A program made the translations under genes and the position numbers. Source: Gonapodya sp. JEL0774 (Eukaryota; Monoblepharomycota; Monoblepharidomycetes; Monoblepharidales; Gonapodyaceae). Taken from it: a stretch of DNA of 59,084 bases. This document shows positions 1 through 11,030 of this stretch, piece after piece. The DNA lies in assembly GCA_027604505.1 (NCBI GenBank), contig JADIIX010000139.1:1-59084 (forward strand), in the 5' to 3' direction. The notes below the pieces were generated by a model. The model saw nothing but the letters and a program-made list of their open reading frames with translations. It was not told the origin of the DNA and ran no database searches. The stretch's first letter is position 1. Each line of letters opens with the position of its first letter.

Positions 1-979
1 TGACCTGCTGTGTCACACAGGCCACAGTGATGACTCATCCAAACACTTTCCCAAATCATCCCTGGAGTCCAAATCCAGTGTATACAAAATATTGTATCAC
101 CAATGGTATTCCACCCATGACTTCAAATGCTTCACCCAAACAAACGTTTTATTTTGGTGACCAGGGATGTTGTGTTCAATGAGGGATTTATCAAGAAGAG
201 ATACCTGCCATTCCGTGATCATGTTGGATTTGACACTATTGCAGCAGAAGATGATCTCTTTGTTCCGAAGTTTCCTGTTCAGAAGCCTGATGAAGATCAG
301 CACTTGGGACACGCTGGTGGTCACAATGATGACGATTCTGGTGATAATCATCCACCTGCATCCAGGAAGAGGGCAGAACCTGCACATATTGCACCTGATG
401 TAGTGGATGTTGTGCCAGAAGTACCTGTACGTCAACAAACACCACCACCCCGTCCTGCACCTTCAGAGCCTCCAAAACTGCAGAGAGCCTCACGTGTCTC
501 ACACAGATTTCCAGAACCTGCAAGTCCAACTCCTGAACGTCTTACACGTGTTAGACGTGATAGCTCACCTGATCCAGTTGCAGATATGAGTTACAGCCCA
601 CCGGGGTTTATTGCCTCAGGGAGTGAACGTGGAACTGTGGGGAACAGTCCGTCCATCCTTTTGATTCTGCAGATCTGCTTGTGCTGAATTGCATACTCAA
701 GAAGTTTGACGAAATTAACGAGCCAAAGTCTTACAGAGAGGCCATGAGTTGCCCTTACGCAGACCCACAGATATATTATCTTGTGAACCACCAGTGTCTC
801 CTACTTGCTCAATAATTAGACACAATGACAAGGGAAAAGAGCGAGCTACAGAAACTGCAACTGTCAGATTTACTGTGTCTGCCAACCTGCTCCTAGCAGC
901 ATACCCTTGTTTAAACTTCCAGTGGTTATTCCTGCCACCAAAATAGATCCAACCCCTCCCATCCATTTTTCTAGACAGG

Positions 980-1334
980 TAAAGCCCTGAGCAAGCGAGA
1001 TGGGTGTAGAAAAATTGAGCGAGCTGCGAGTTGAATTTGGTAAAACTCACAAGTTACTCGCTCAAACCACGTCTGGAAATTCACCCTCCCAGCGCCCCCC
1101 CACCCCCCACACACCACCCCATGGCTTCAATGACATGTAAAGCTGTATAATTGATTTTATCTCTACATGATAGTGAATGGGAAATTGGTTAGAAGAAGGA
1201 GCATGGAAGCTTCGTGGGTACTGGTCCCGGGATGTGGTTTGCGAGCGAGTTACGAGTTGACTATTGTTACAACTGAGCGAGCAAGTTATGAGTAGCGCTA
1301 AAATGAGCGAGTTACGCGATCGCTCACAGCTTTA
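980..1334. mobile_element. Nonautonomous hAT-like MITE nested in the copia remnant
   Basis: The 355-bp insert starts TAAAGCCCTGAGC and ends GCTCACAGCTTTA. These ends are inverted repeats matching at 11 of 13 positions. It is flanked by a perfect 8-bp direct repeat, tagacagg, at 972-979 and 1335-1342. An 8-bp target duplication with ends of this type is characteristic of hAT elements. The interior has no reading frame but repeats GAGCGAG and GAGTTACGAGT-like words near both ends, resembling hAT subterminal transposase-binding repeats. The copia linker sequence resumes on the far side. The class is inferred from ends and duplication length only. Confidence 0.7.
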
Positions 1335-3326
1335 TAGACAGGTGCCTAAAATCTGCACCTGCTGTTCCTGTTGACCCAAAACTTTCTACTTCTAGCTGAA
1401 CTGCTCATCCCTCTCAGGGGGAGACTCGTGTTCAAAACTTGGACAACCCTTTTGTTGATATGGTAGTGCCAAATGATGCACCAGTGGATGAGACCCATAT
1501 TTGCAGAAACGTAAAGCAGGGGAGAGCTTGCAGACTTTGCCTGATTCTCCTGTTGACCACCTAACTGATTTTCAGAGGGAGATTTTGGAACACAGTATTG
1601 ATGAAATAACTGATCCTGCACACTATCCTCCAGCATATATTAACAGTGTTGCATACAGCAATTGGGTTATGAAGCATGAAAGACATTGTTGTAGCTCCTC
1701 GAACATTTACTGAAGCTGTTTCTTTATTGGATGCACAATTCTGGGATCAAGCAATGAAGAAAGAGGTTGGTTGGTTGAATGACTATGGAACTTGGGAACT
1801 TGTACCTCTTGATACAGTACCAAAACATCAACTGGTACTCACTGGAAAATGGGTATATGAAGCAAACAGATTCAGGATGCTTGGATTTATTTTAAAGCAC
1901 GCTGGTGTGCTTGGGGATTTAGTCAGAAGTTTGGAATTGATGACTGTGATACTTTTGCTCCTACTATGAATGGCACAGCCTGGAAACTTCTCTTGGGTAT
2001 CTCTGCCAAAGACAGAAAATCCATTTGACAATTTGATATTGCGAATGCTTTTCCAAACGGCAATCTTACTGAGAACGTTTATATGGAACAATCTCATGGG
2101 CTGATTAAACCTGGTTTTGTTTGCAAGGTCAAGAAATCTCTTTACAGTCTTAAACAAGCTGCCAATGTTTGGCACAGCACTTTGGTGGAATTTTACTTAG
2201 TATTGGATTCTGATAATTCTGTCTTTGTTCACAATCCTGAGTCTAACTTGGTGTAATTGTGGCAATCCATGTGGATAATGAATTATCAGTTGCCAATACT
2301 GATGAGATCAATGATACATTTATTAGAGAGCTTGAGGGACAACTCAAGGTTTAATTGGGCACTGCGAAAAATTTCCTTGATTCCCAGATTCACTGTGACC
2401 CTGTTACAAAAACGATTACTATCACCAATGAACGGAAGATTCTTGTTCTTGTCGAGGAATTTGATCTTTCCAGTTGTATTCCTGCTAGCACACCCACTCA
2501 TTGGGGTAAACTTCTATCTTGTGATGATTGCCTGACTACTGAAGCTGAATATGTTGGCATTAACAAAGCCCTCTATCAACATGGTGTGGGGCAATAAATT
2601 TATAGTTCTCACTAATCAGCCCATTGTGCTACTGCAAATTGCATTCTTTGTGAAGCATTGGATAATCCTAGCAAGAAACACTTTGATGCTTTAATTTACC
2701 TGTCGTGCTACCTCAAAGGAACTGCTTATTATGGCATTACTTATATTGGGAATATGATCTGTGGAAGACTACTAAGCGCTTTGATGTCCCTGGTTACTAT
2801 GATGCTTCTTTTGCTTGTGACAGGCATGATATGAAGTCTTGACAAGGACATCTGTTTATGCTGTGAGGGGGAGCCATCAGCTGGTCATCTGGAAAGCAGG
2901 AGCTTTTGACGGATTTGACAACATACACAGAATTTGTCTCGCAACAACATGCTGTCAAAGAACTATTGTGGCTCTACAATATCTTCTCATATCTTCTCTG
3001 AGCTTGGAAAACCATTGCTGTTGAATGTGGAAGTGATTGGAAAAGGCAAACCAAATGAAGTATTTTATATGGCAATAACAAAGGGGCACTGTCATTAGCT
3101 CACAACCAAAAGAATCACAAAATGATGAAGCATTTCAAGCTCAAGTATTTCTTTGTTCGTGAGGAAATCAAGAACAAGACACTTCAACTATTATGTATTC
3201 CCACTGGAAAGAACACTGCAGATGTCCTAACTAAGTCACTTCCCAGGGATTCATTTCAGAAATACAGAGCTAATACGGGAATGTCTGAGGTACATGGTGG
3301 ATCATGATGTTCATGATCAGGGGGAG

Positions 3327-3459
3327 TGTTGGTGCATGGACACTATGTGTATTATCTGTATGTTTAGTGGGTAAACTATATTTGCCCGTCATCATAGATG
3401 AGCAACACTGACTGTAATACACTGTATTGCACATAAGGCAGGGAAACACGATTCCAACA
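3327..3459 (+). repeat. 3' LTR of the copia remnant
   Basis: Directly after the pol stop there is a purine-rich stretch (gatcagggggag), then a segment that begins TGTTGG and ends CCAACA. These are the normal short inverted termini of copia LTRs, so the LTR is about 133 bp. The 5' copy would lie left of the window, so the right boundary could not be checked against its partner. Confidence 0.6.
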
Positions 3460-5430
3460 CGTTCTAGGCGTCCAACGCAGTCCTCCCCCTTTTCTTTCTG
3501 TTGGTGTTGTCCTCTGCGGTCCAATCCTTGTCCACATCTCCCATTTGTAGTGGTTGTGTCTTGGAGAGTGTTTCTGTGGCATTCTGTATTATGTCTGATG
3601 GAGAAGTGGATGATCATAATCAACACCGCCAACACCACTCCCACTCACCAGCTGCAATCTTTATATGCTGTTTTCTTTCGGCCAATGCATTCTCCTTGTT
3701 TTTGGCAAGGTTGGCATTGAAGGCGCCTTGCTGTTATGACATGTGAGTGCAACAGTGATATCCCCACATGTCAAAACACAAGGTATCACTCATTCACTGT
3801 GTTTGCATACTCCTCCACCATTGCATCCAACGCCAACTCCTCCTCATTCTCACCTGTGAGCTTTTTTGAAGCTGTGTTCCACTGCTCCAAGGCAATCACA
3901 AGGGTCTTGACCCAGTGATTGGTGTTCTGGTGGGTGACCTTTGCATGCAGCACCAGGTTCTCCTTCCTCTGTTGAGCAGTTACAATTCACTTGTTCAAAC
4001 AAGTCGTACAGAAAAAGCTTAATCTAGTTTATCCGGCGACCATAGCACCGTCCCCAAGTGTGTGCACCAAGTTATCCACGTTCCCTAGTGTAGCTCACTA
4101 ACAAATAACGCTAGAACAAAACTGTAAAGGACAAACTTGTAGACAATTTTATGGCAAGTAGTTCCGCTCCATTAATTATTCTAGAATTCCAACTCCCCGT
4201 GGCGCTAGAGCCATCCAAAATGTCAAAACACCCATATCTCAACATCCTCAAGGCCTCCACAATGTCTATCTAGCGCTACTGCATTGTGTCTTGCTTTTCT
4301 GTTGCCTCAAACTGCCAGATTACATTGGCATTGCACATGAGGACTGCAGACGACATGCAGTTCCATGTAAAGTACTTCCTGGAGGACATTTTGATAGTAG
4401 TAGCCACTGTTCCCATGTCAATTGGCATGCTTGTAGTAGGTGCTTGGTGTTGTGTATTGGTGACAATGTTCTGGGTGATTGTTTTGAGTCTCGCAGACTC
4501 TGTCATGTATGGCTTTCATGGGGAGCCGCAGATGAAGATGAAATAGAACTATATGAACCAAGTTGCATAAAAAAACTTACCTCCTTCTCTTCTTCTGTCA
4601 TCTTAGTCCTCATGTCTCTGATTGCACCTCCAACCATCCTGAATCCATACTCTGGATGATCTTTCCTGATCTGCTTCTCCTTTGATTTCTGGAGCCAGGC
4701 CAAGCCTGAAGGTGGCAGCTTTGCTTTTCCTGTGATGCTGCTGGTTTGCGTGGGTGGCTGGGTCTCTCTGACGCAGCTCTGGGCTTGTGTTTTGGTGCTG
4801 ACTCACTTGTCACATTGTCAGTTGCGGGGATGCCATCTGCAATACACAAGAAAGCACCACATTACTAGTATTAGATTGTGATTGCTGTTGAGAAATGCTT
4901 TTCAATTGCACTCTCACTGTGCGAAACCAGGTCATCAGACTCACTGCTGCTCCCCATGAAATTTCTGCTACGACTTGGAACACGCAGCACCTCCTCAACA
5001 GCGTTGTTGGTAGATTAATATGTTTCAAAGCCTATGGAGGACTTTGAGGAATTAATTGCAATGTCTGGGAATGGAGAGCATGGTGTGCAGCAGGTGAAAA
5101 ACCAGGGTTGCTTGGCAAGTGACTCTTTTGTATTCATCACAAATTGACTCATGTAATATAATAAGCCTTATTGTACTGCAGCAATGCGAAAAAATGAGAC
5201 CAATCACACTTGACTTTACCAGTCAAACAAGCAGAGTTTTGGCCTCCCAATTCAGGCTCAAGAATTGGGAGGCACCCAATATTTTCACCACCTGTGCCAC
5301 ATACCTTGTGTGCACCAAAGTCATGAAAACTAAATTCTGCGCAACCTCTCTAATACCACAGGCTACTAAACAGGCTCTTACTTTGCAACCACACCACACA
5401 GGCACCCTGTCCCTCAAGGATTAACAGTTC
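3460..5430 (-). pseudogene. Transposon-rich spacer with a decayed minus-strand coding region (possible HMG-box-like piece)
   Basis: No intact gene is visible here. On the minus strand near 4503-4740 a frame reads KEKQIRKDHPEYGFRMVGGA followed by IRDMRTKMTEEEK. The spacing of basic, aromatic and acidic residues recalls the HMG-box pattern. A second minus-strand stretch near 3786-3960 reads NTNHWVKTLVIALEQWNT and then LALDAMVEEYANTVNE before a stop. The two are not in one open frame and lie between two copia remnants, so they may be parts of one decayed gene or of a transposon-carried gene. The remainder is AT-rich sequence in which I recognise nothing. Confidence 0.35.
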
Positions 5431-5439
5431 TATCTGAAA

Positions 5440-5700
5440 GTCAAAGACAAATCAACTTCTTCATGTGGAATTCATTGAGAAGCACACTGCAAAGACGGGG
5501 ATGGTGGACATTCAAAGAGGATCATAGTGTTTGACATCCAGGGGAGTGTTGGATATTTGTGATGTTGTGTGTACTATAGGTGAAACCTAGTTCAGTTATC
5601 AGCTGAGCACACCAGTGTGAGATATACAAATTACTTCTGCACACAAACAGGACCCCCCATTCCCTTGCAAAACTTCTCATTTTCAAAGATTGATGTTCAG
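5440..5700 (+). mobile_element. Second copia remnant: pol C-terminus plus LTR start
   Basis: A short plus-strand frame ends EKHTAKTGMVDIQRGS and stop at about 5525. It corresponds to the NTGMSEVHGGS end of the first element. It is followed by the same signal, a short purine tract then TGTTGGATAT at 5547, taken as the LTR start. The LTR right end is unclear. The fragment ends next to the 3' end of the OST48 gene at 5751 and may supply part of its 3' untranslated region. Confidence 0.55.
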
Positions 5701-5750
5701 TATTTCTTCTATTTTTACAATTTAAATGAAATGATGCCATGGCAAAAACT

Positions 5751-7479
5751 CTAGGAGCTGTAAAGCAATGCCACTAAGAGGTCACAATTCCGTCAACTAC
5801 TCAGATTAAGGATTCATCATAAAAATTTCAAGTGCCACTTACAGAGAAAAATGAAGGATGCTGTTGCTGTTGAGAAAGCACCAGCATAGTAAGGAAAGGC
5901 CACAGGAAGGAATCTATCATAATCATTGTGTTGGTACTGTTGGACTGGCAAAGTCTCCTTTGTGAGAATCCAAGAATATCCAGGTCGTCTATAGTCCACT
6001 TTGAAAGTGAACACCCCATACTGGTCTGGAAGTTGAAAACGTGCAACATATTTTGTTGAAGAAGACTTGGAGTTTGGTAGTGGCCTCAAAGTGGCTCTGA
6101 TGTAAGGGTCAATCATCACAGCTTCAAATTGGATGTCATTGGCTTGGAACTGCTGCCATGTGTCATCTTTATACTCTGCCAACTCAATTTCATAAACCTA
6201 TTCAGCAAAAAATAATGTGTTAATAGGAGAAGAACTGGTTTGAGCTTAAAGAACAATTTTATACCAATTTATCTTTGATTCTGTAGAGATCTCTCTGCAG
6301 GACTTCCTCCTCTTTGTGATGATGAACACTTTCAATTCTCAAAACACCCTTCTCCTGGAAGGTCCACTCTGAGACATCACTAATGAAGTTCAAGTTGCCA
6401 GACTTTGATATTCTATGTACACAGTTGCTGGTTTATGTGTGAAAATCTGCAAGAACTGGTCAGGAGTACCTACTGTCCAGATGCTGTGCTGACAATATCA
6501 GAGTTGATGAATCTAAACACCAACAGTCCCTAACTCTATTAAAACATGTCTCTGACACAACTAAAGCACAGATTACTCACAAGTCTGTGAACAGCTCCAA
6601 TGACCCAACAAAAGTCACTCTGGCATTGCTCCGCGTCTGTGCAGAACCAGCCAACACCAAATCTTTGCCACTGACATAAGGCTGATCTAGCACCGGACTT
6701 TCTTCTCGGGGGCTCCATGAGTATGTGGATGGGGAGCCGACAAGAAGTTTTGTGAGAAGGGGGTTTCTTCCGAACTTCAGTGCGATTCCACTGTACAAAA
6801 CAGGTGGCCCAGAGATAGTGGACGAAGACCAGATGCCTGAGTTAGAGCTGAAACCATTTACAACGACTGTTGTGTGCGGCAACCCCGTTCCAGTGTCGTT
6901 AAAGGCAAAGTGGTCGATCACTCCAGTGTCTGACTCATCAAATCCTACACCAAACTCAAAAGCGAAATCGCGAGCGACGTCGAGAGGGTTCGGAGCTACT
7001 GCCCAGAGGACATTGCCTTCCAATTTCACGAAGTCCACCAATTTTGATGCCGAGAGAACCCCTTCACGACATAATGTATGGCGAAAGCGATTACGCACAT
7101 TGATTTGAAGAAGAAATATCACTGCTCTTACTAGCTCACCTGCTTCCTCTTTGCTAAATATGACTGCATGGTCATATACCCGCTCTCCGAAATCGACCAG
7201 CTTCACATTAGAGTCAGCCACCTCCCTCACATGAATTTCATATCCACGATCTTGCAATTTCATCGCACGTAGCTGATAAGTTTGTCATACTGGGATCGTG
7301 AATGTAAAATATCCTTTCGACTTGCCTGTGAGAGATGTCAAGAAGGTGCCGTATCTTGTTCGATCGTCGATCTTGTCTAGCAGCACGACAAGCCGGGGGC
7401 CCGTCACAGATTTCGCACTTGCATTGCCTAATAGAGTGACGAGAATAATTGCGGACCAGAAAAGAGTGCGGCCCCTCAT
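5751..7479 (-). CDS. WBP1: Oligosaccharyltransferase 48 kDa subunit (OST48/WBP1)
   Basis: This is a non-catalytic subunit of the ER oligosaccharyltransferase, which N-glycosylates nascent proteins. The first exon starts at an ATG at 7479 with a signal peptide (basic MRGR then a hydrophobic run ending NASA) and the family's LVVLLDKIDDR. Later exons give RGYEIHVREVADSN, VGFDESDTGVIDHF, the beta-rich middle section, FQLPDQYGVFTFKVDYRRPG and RFLPVAFPYYAGAFS. A C-terminal hydrophobic segment (ASFIFLLALLYSS) ends at a stop at 5751. I infer about six introns. Intron 1 (7325-7251) must use a GC donor to restore SLTDRGYEI. A small exon restores DLFINSDIVSTASG. Length and order fit the OST48 family. 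It is divergent from the NME8-like gene, with 121 bp between start codons. Confidence 0.93.
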
Positions 7480-7600
7480 GCTTTCGGAAGAGTGTTCTTA
7501 AATTGCCAACATATCTGTGGTCAGTAGGAATCAACCCTGCGGGGTAGGCGTTCCCAAGTCAAATTACAACACTATCTGTCAGCAAAGACGTCGGTTGGAC
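7480..7600. promoter_or_regulatory. Short divergent promoter region
   Basis: Only 121 bp separate the ATG of OST48 (minus) from the ATG of the NME8-like gene (plus), so both core promoters and 5' leaders must fit here. No clear TATA box is visible. Shared control is an inference from the spacing only. Confidence 0.45.
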
Positions 7601-10600
7601 ATGTCTCGAGGGATAAACGCAGTCGATGTAAGCACGTTGCCGGCGCATCCGTGAAGCGAGTCTGCATACCTCCGCTAAGTGAGTTGTGTGTCAATAATTT
7701 GCCCAGGCAAAGATTACCACAGGGGACAAGTGGAAAGAAGAAATCGCGAAGCCGGGTCTCTTGGGTAAGTCTATCACATCATTGCTTGGCCTTGTCTAAT
7801 ACTTCAACTGATGGTTGACGGCTTGTTTCACGTCACCAGTTGCTGATGGTAGGTGGCCCGTACGGACCCTCTTCAGTTCTTGAATTGTTGTTCGATGCAG
7901 TGAATTACAGTGTACAGCTCATGGGTTGGACCATGTGAAGCCGTGATAGCGAGTTTTAAAAAGCTAAAGACGGAGCACCCTGAGAATGTTAGGTTTGTGC
8001 AGGTGAGAGGACGCCAAAAGTCTGACTGCTAGAGAATGCATTCTCGAAACCGAGCGCATCACTTGGTGTTTATCACTCTGAAACCCCAGGTACAGAGTGA
8101 CAACATCGAAATTTTATCCAAGTATCGGGACAACTCTTGCCCGCACATACTTATATTCTTCGTAAGAAGTTCACATTTGCTCCTTATTGGCGTTTATAAC
8201 AATCTCGTCGTAGGATGGCGATGTGCTACGTGTTGTGCGGGGACCTAACGCCCCACTTATCGAAAAGACGGTGAAGGAGCAAGTCGACTTGGAAAAGCGG
8301 GGTCAACCGCACAAACCTGTGAGTCGCATCCGGCCTTCTTCCTCCTCTGACTTCTTATTGAGCACTGTTATCGTTTCCAGTACGAAGACATTGAAAATAG
8401 CCCCAATATGGATCAGCTGGGAAGCATAAACAGTTCATCAATGTTGCAGCTCGAACCTCTTACCGACGGCCTCGAGCGAACAGTGGCCATGATCAAGCCG
8501 GATGCAATGAATCCTGCCGTCGTCGAGCAGATTCTTGACATACTGACAATGAATAGATTCGAGGTTGTGAAGAAACGACGGGTGTGGTTATCAAAGGAAA
8601 ACGTCCGGCAGCTGTACAAGGACCACGAGGGTCGGCCCTACTTTGATGACCTCACTGGTTATATCTCGAGGTGATTCATGCTTCATCGTTCGTGAGGTAC
8701 TTTGTTGGATTACACGCGATTCGTGGGACTACTTTGCAGTGCGCCAATGCTTGTTTTCATCCTTGAAAGAGAGAACGCAATAAGTGTCTTACGGGAAGTG
8801 GCCGGCCCACCTAACTCAAAGCGAGCAAAAGAAGAGTTCCCCAAGAGGTACTTTCGAACAGAACCCTGCACTTGATATCCCAATTCACTTGTACCCACTT
8901 GTTACGTTCCTTCGCAGTATTCGGGGGATGTTTGGAACAGATCAATCTCGAAACGCGATCCATACTGCTGCTACGGCCGCTGAAGCAAAGAATGAAATGA
9001 ACTACCTTTTCGGTAAGGATGTAAAAACCTTCGAGGAGTCAGAGACTATAGAAGAGCCTTCAGCAACACTGTCGAGGACATTTGCATTGATTAAGCCTGT
9101 AAGTTGAGTCTTAAGCCACTTTCAATGGAGCGGTTAATGAAGTCTGAACTTGATGAAAGGATGCGATCGCCGCGGGTAAAATGGAAGCAATCGTTGAATC
9201 CATTATTGCACACGGATATGAAATCGAGAAAAAGAAAGAAGTCTACATATCACAGGATATGGCAGCAGAACTATTCCGCAAAATCGTTGACAAACCTTAC
9301 TATTCACTGGCGGTTAATCTTCTCACCAGGTTCGCTTGAAGTGTGAAGAGTCCGGTAAAAATGATGATGAAGACCACTATTTACAGCGCTTCATCGCTCG
9401 CGCTCATACTGCGAGGTGACAACGTCATCAGCGGATGGAAAGAGATGATCGGCCCTTTTGATCCGAATAAAGCGAAGGAGCTGTCTCCAAACAGGTACAG
9501 AATCTTCTTACGGTGTCAGTGTGAAGCTGATCTTCTCTGGCCTTCAGCATTCGAGCCCTCTATGGGGAAGACGAAATTAAGAACGCCGTACACGGGAGTG
9601 ATGATCAAGAGAGGTATATCCCAGTGCTTTTCTTTTTTTTTGTCGCGACGATGTATTGACACAAGGCTTTTCTTCACACCACTCTTGAGTGCTGTGCGAG
9701 AAATCAACTTATTCTTCCCCAAAACATCATCAATGATGAATCTACGACCAATGACGGGAAGGAATGTGGATCGGCCAGAGAGGACACTTGGACTCATTGT
9801 AAGTTCTGCCGCATTTAAACTGAGTGATTGGATCCATGAGTATCCAGAAAAATCATGTCACCACAGAAACCGGACGGATATCCCATTCACAAAGATGAAA
9901 TCATAGGTAGAATCAAGAGTTCCAACTTTGAAATTGTTCAAGAGAAGGAAATGAAATTTGAGCGGCGCATTGCAGAATTGTTTTATCAGGAAGTAAGTTA
10001 CGTGACCCATTCCCTTTGTGTGAGTCTCAGTCCAAAAAGCATTTATCCCAAACCCCAATAGCACAGGGAACGTCCATTCTACGAGGGTATGTTTCCCGTG
10101 TAGTCTTTGTTTATTTCCAAAACTCATAAAAGTGGGCATTTTCTGCAGAATTGGTCACGTGGATGACGAGGTAAGATTTGCGTTTACGGGCATCTTCATT
10201 TGCGAGAAAAACTTCATGCATTCTTACAACGTAGTGCACCAGTGTATGCTTTTATCCTGGAGAAAGATGGAGCAATCAAAGCATGGCGACAGTTGATGGG
10301 ACCTACCAGTCCCCAAAAAGCTCGAGAGGAAGCTCCGGAGTCGTATGTTCACGTTTGACTCTGCGGACTTCCGCCAGTATCCTTAGCACACTCCTAATGT
10401 TCTTATGCGTTTCAGACTGCGCGCCCTTTTTGGAAGCGAAGGAGCAAGAAACACTGTCCATGGGTCTGATAGCCTGCAAAGTGCTCAACGTGAAATATCC
10501 TTGCTTTTCCCAGACGTTAGCTCAAAAGCCCTTCCCAAGGTAGGAACGACTCTGAAAGCGCGTTGGAACCATGCCAATTAGAGTTTACATTTACGTCAGG

Positions 10601-10971
10601 GTCCTTCAAGCACGACAGACGTGCTCGCCGATTCGGAAACGAGCAAGGTGGACACCGAAAAGAACGGAGCCCGGTCAGAGTCAGAGCCTGTTGGAGACAG
10701 ATCTTCGAATAATGTTGGGCCGCCTGATCAACTTGTTGCGGAGCCTGATCAAAATGTTGCGGAACCTGATCAACCTGTTGCGGCCATTTCAGTTTCTGAA
10801 ATGGTGATTCCCCCATCAAATGATGTGCCAGCTGAACCAGCAGCTGGAAATGTTCACGCATCTAAAGCCTCCCTTCGCAAGAGTCAGAATATATCAAAAG
10901 GGTCTACCTCGAAAAGTGGGAGCCAGAACCTGATCAAAGTATCCTCCAAGAGCTCTGTTACAAAGCCCTAA
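7601..10971 (+). CDS. NME8: Thioredoxin / triple nucleoside-diphosphate-kinase domain protein (NME8/TXNDC3-like)
   Basis: Many short exons assemble into a thioredoxin-like domain followed by three NDK domains, the layout of NME8/TXNDC3, a protein of ciliary axonemes. The thioredoxin part reads GDKWKEEIAKPGLL, then VADVYSSWVGPCEAV, then DVLRVVRGPNAPL. The active-site CGPC is VGPC, so the first cysteine is missing. NDK1 begins RTVAMIKPDAM (about 8485), NDK2 TFALIKPDAIAAGK (about 9080), NDK3 RTLGLIKPDGYP (about 9785). Each keeps the catalytic histidine: RNAIHTAA, KNAVHGSD and RNTVHGSD. A low-complexity tail with AEPDQ repeats (10.7-10.8 kb) runs to the stop at 10971. One internal exon is only 9 nt (7840-7848). 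Presence of this gene argues for a flagellated organism. Confidence 0.88.
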
Positions 10972-11030
10972 ATACACCTCTAAATTGTGCATACGTGCAA
11001 TATCGTTATATTTTCATGCCTTTCACTTTA

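Larger units (their letters stand above)
1..3459 (+). mobile_element. Ty1/copia LTR retrotransposon remnant (3' part, decayed)
   Basis: Plus-strand frames carry copia pol pieces in the expected order. The integrase tail lies near 127-690 (ILVTRDVVFNEGF, the usual modified-motif region, followed by a Pro/acid-rich linker). The start of reverse transcriptase lies near 1690-1870 (FWDQAMKKEVGWLNDYGTWE, then KWVYE). Mid reverse transcriptase lies near 2035-2175 (ENVYMEQ, KKSLYSLKQA). The RNase H end lies near 3075-3307 (IPTGKNTADVLTKSLPRDSF, ending HGGS before a stop). Frames are broken repeatedly and there is no intact gag-pol, so the element cannot act on its own. The 5' part lies outside the window. 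A small foreign insert splits the linker at about 980-1334. Assignment to copia is secure from domain order; the subfamily is not resolved. Confidence 0.88.
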
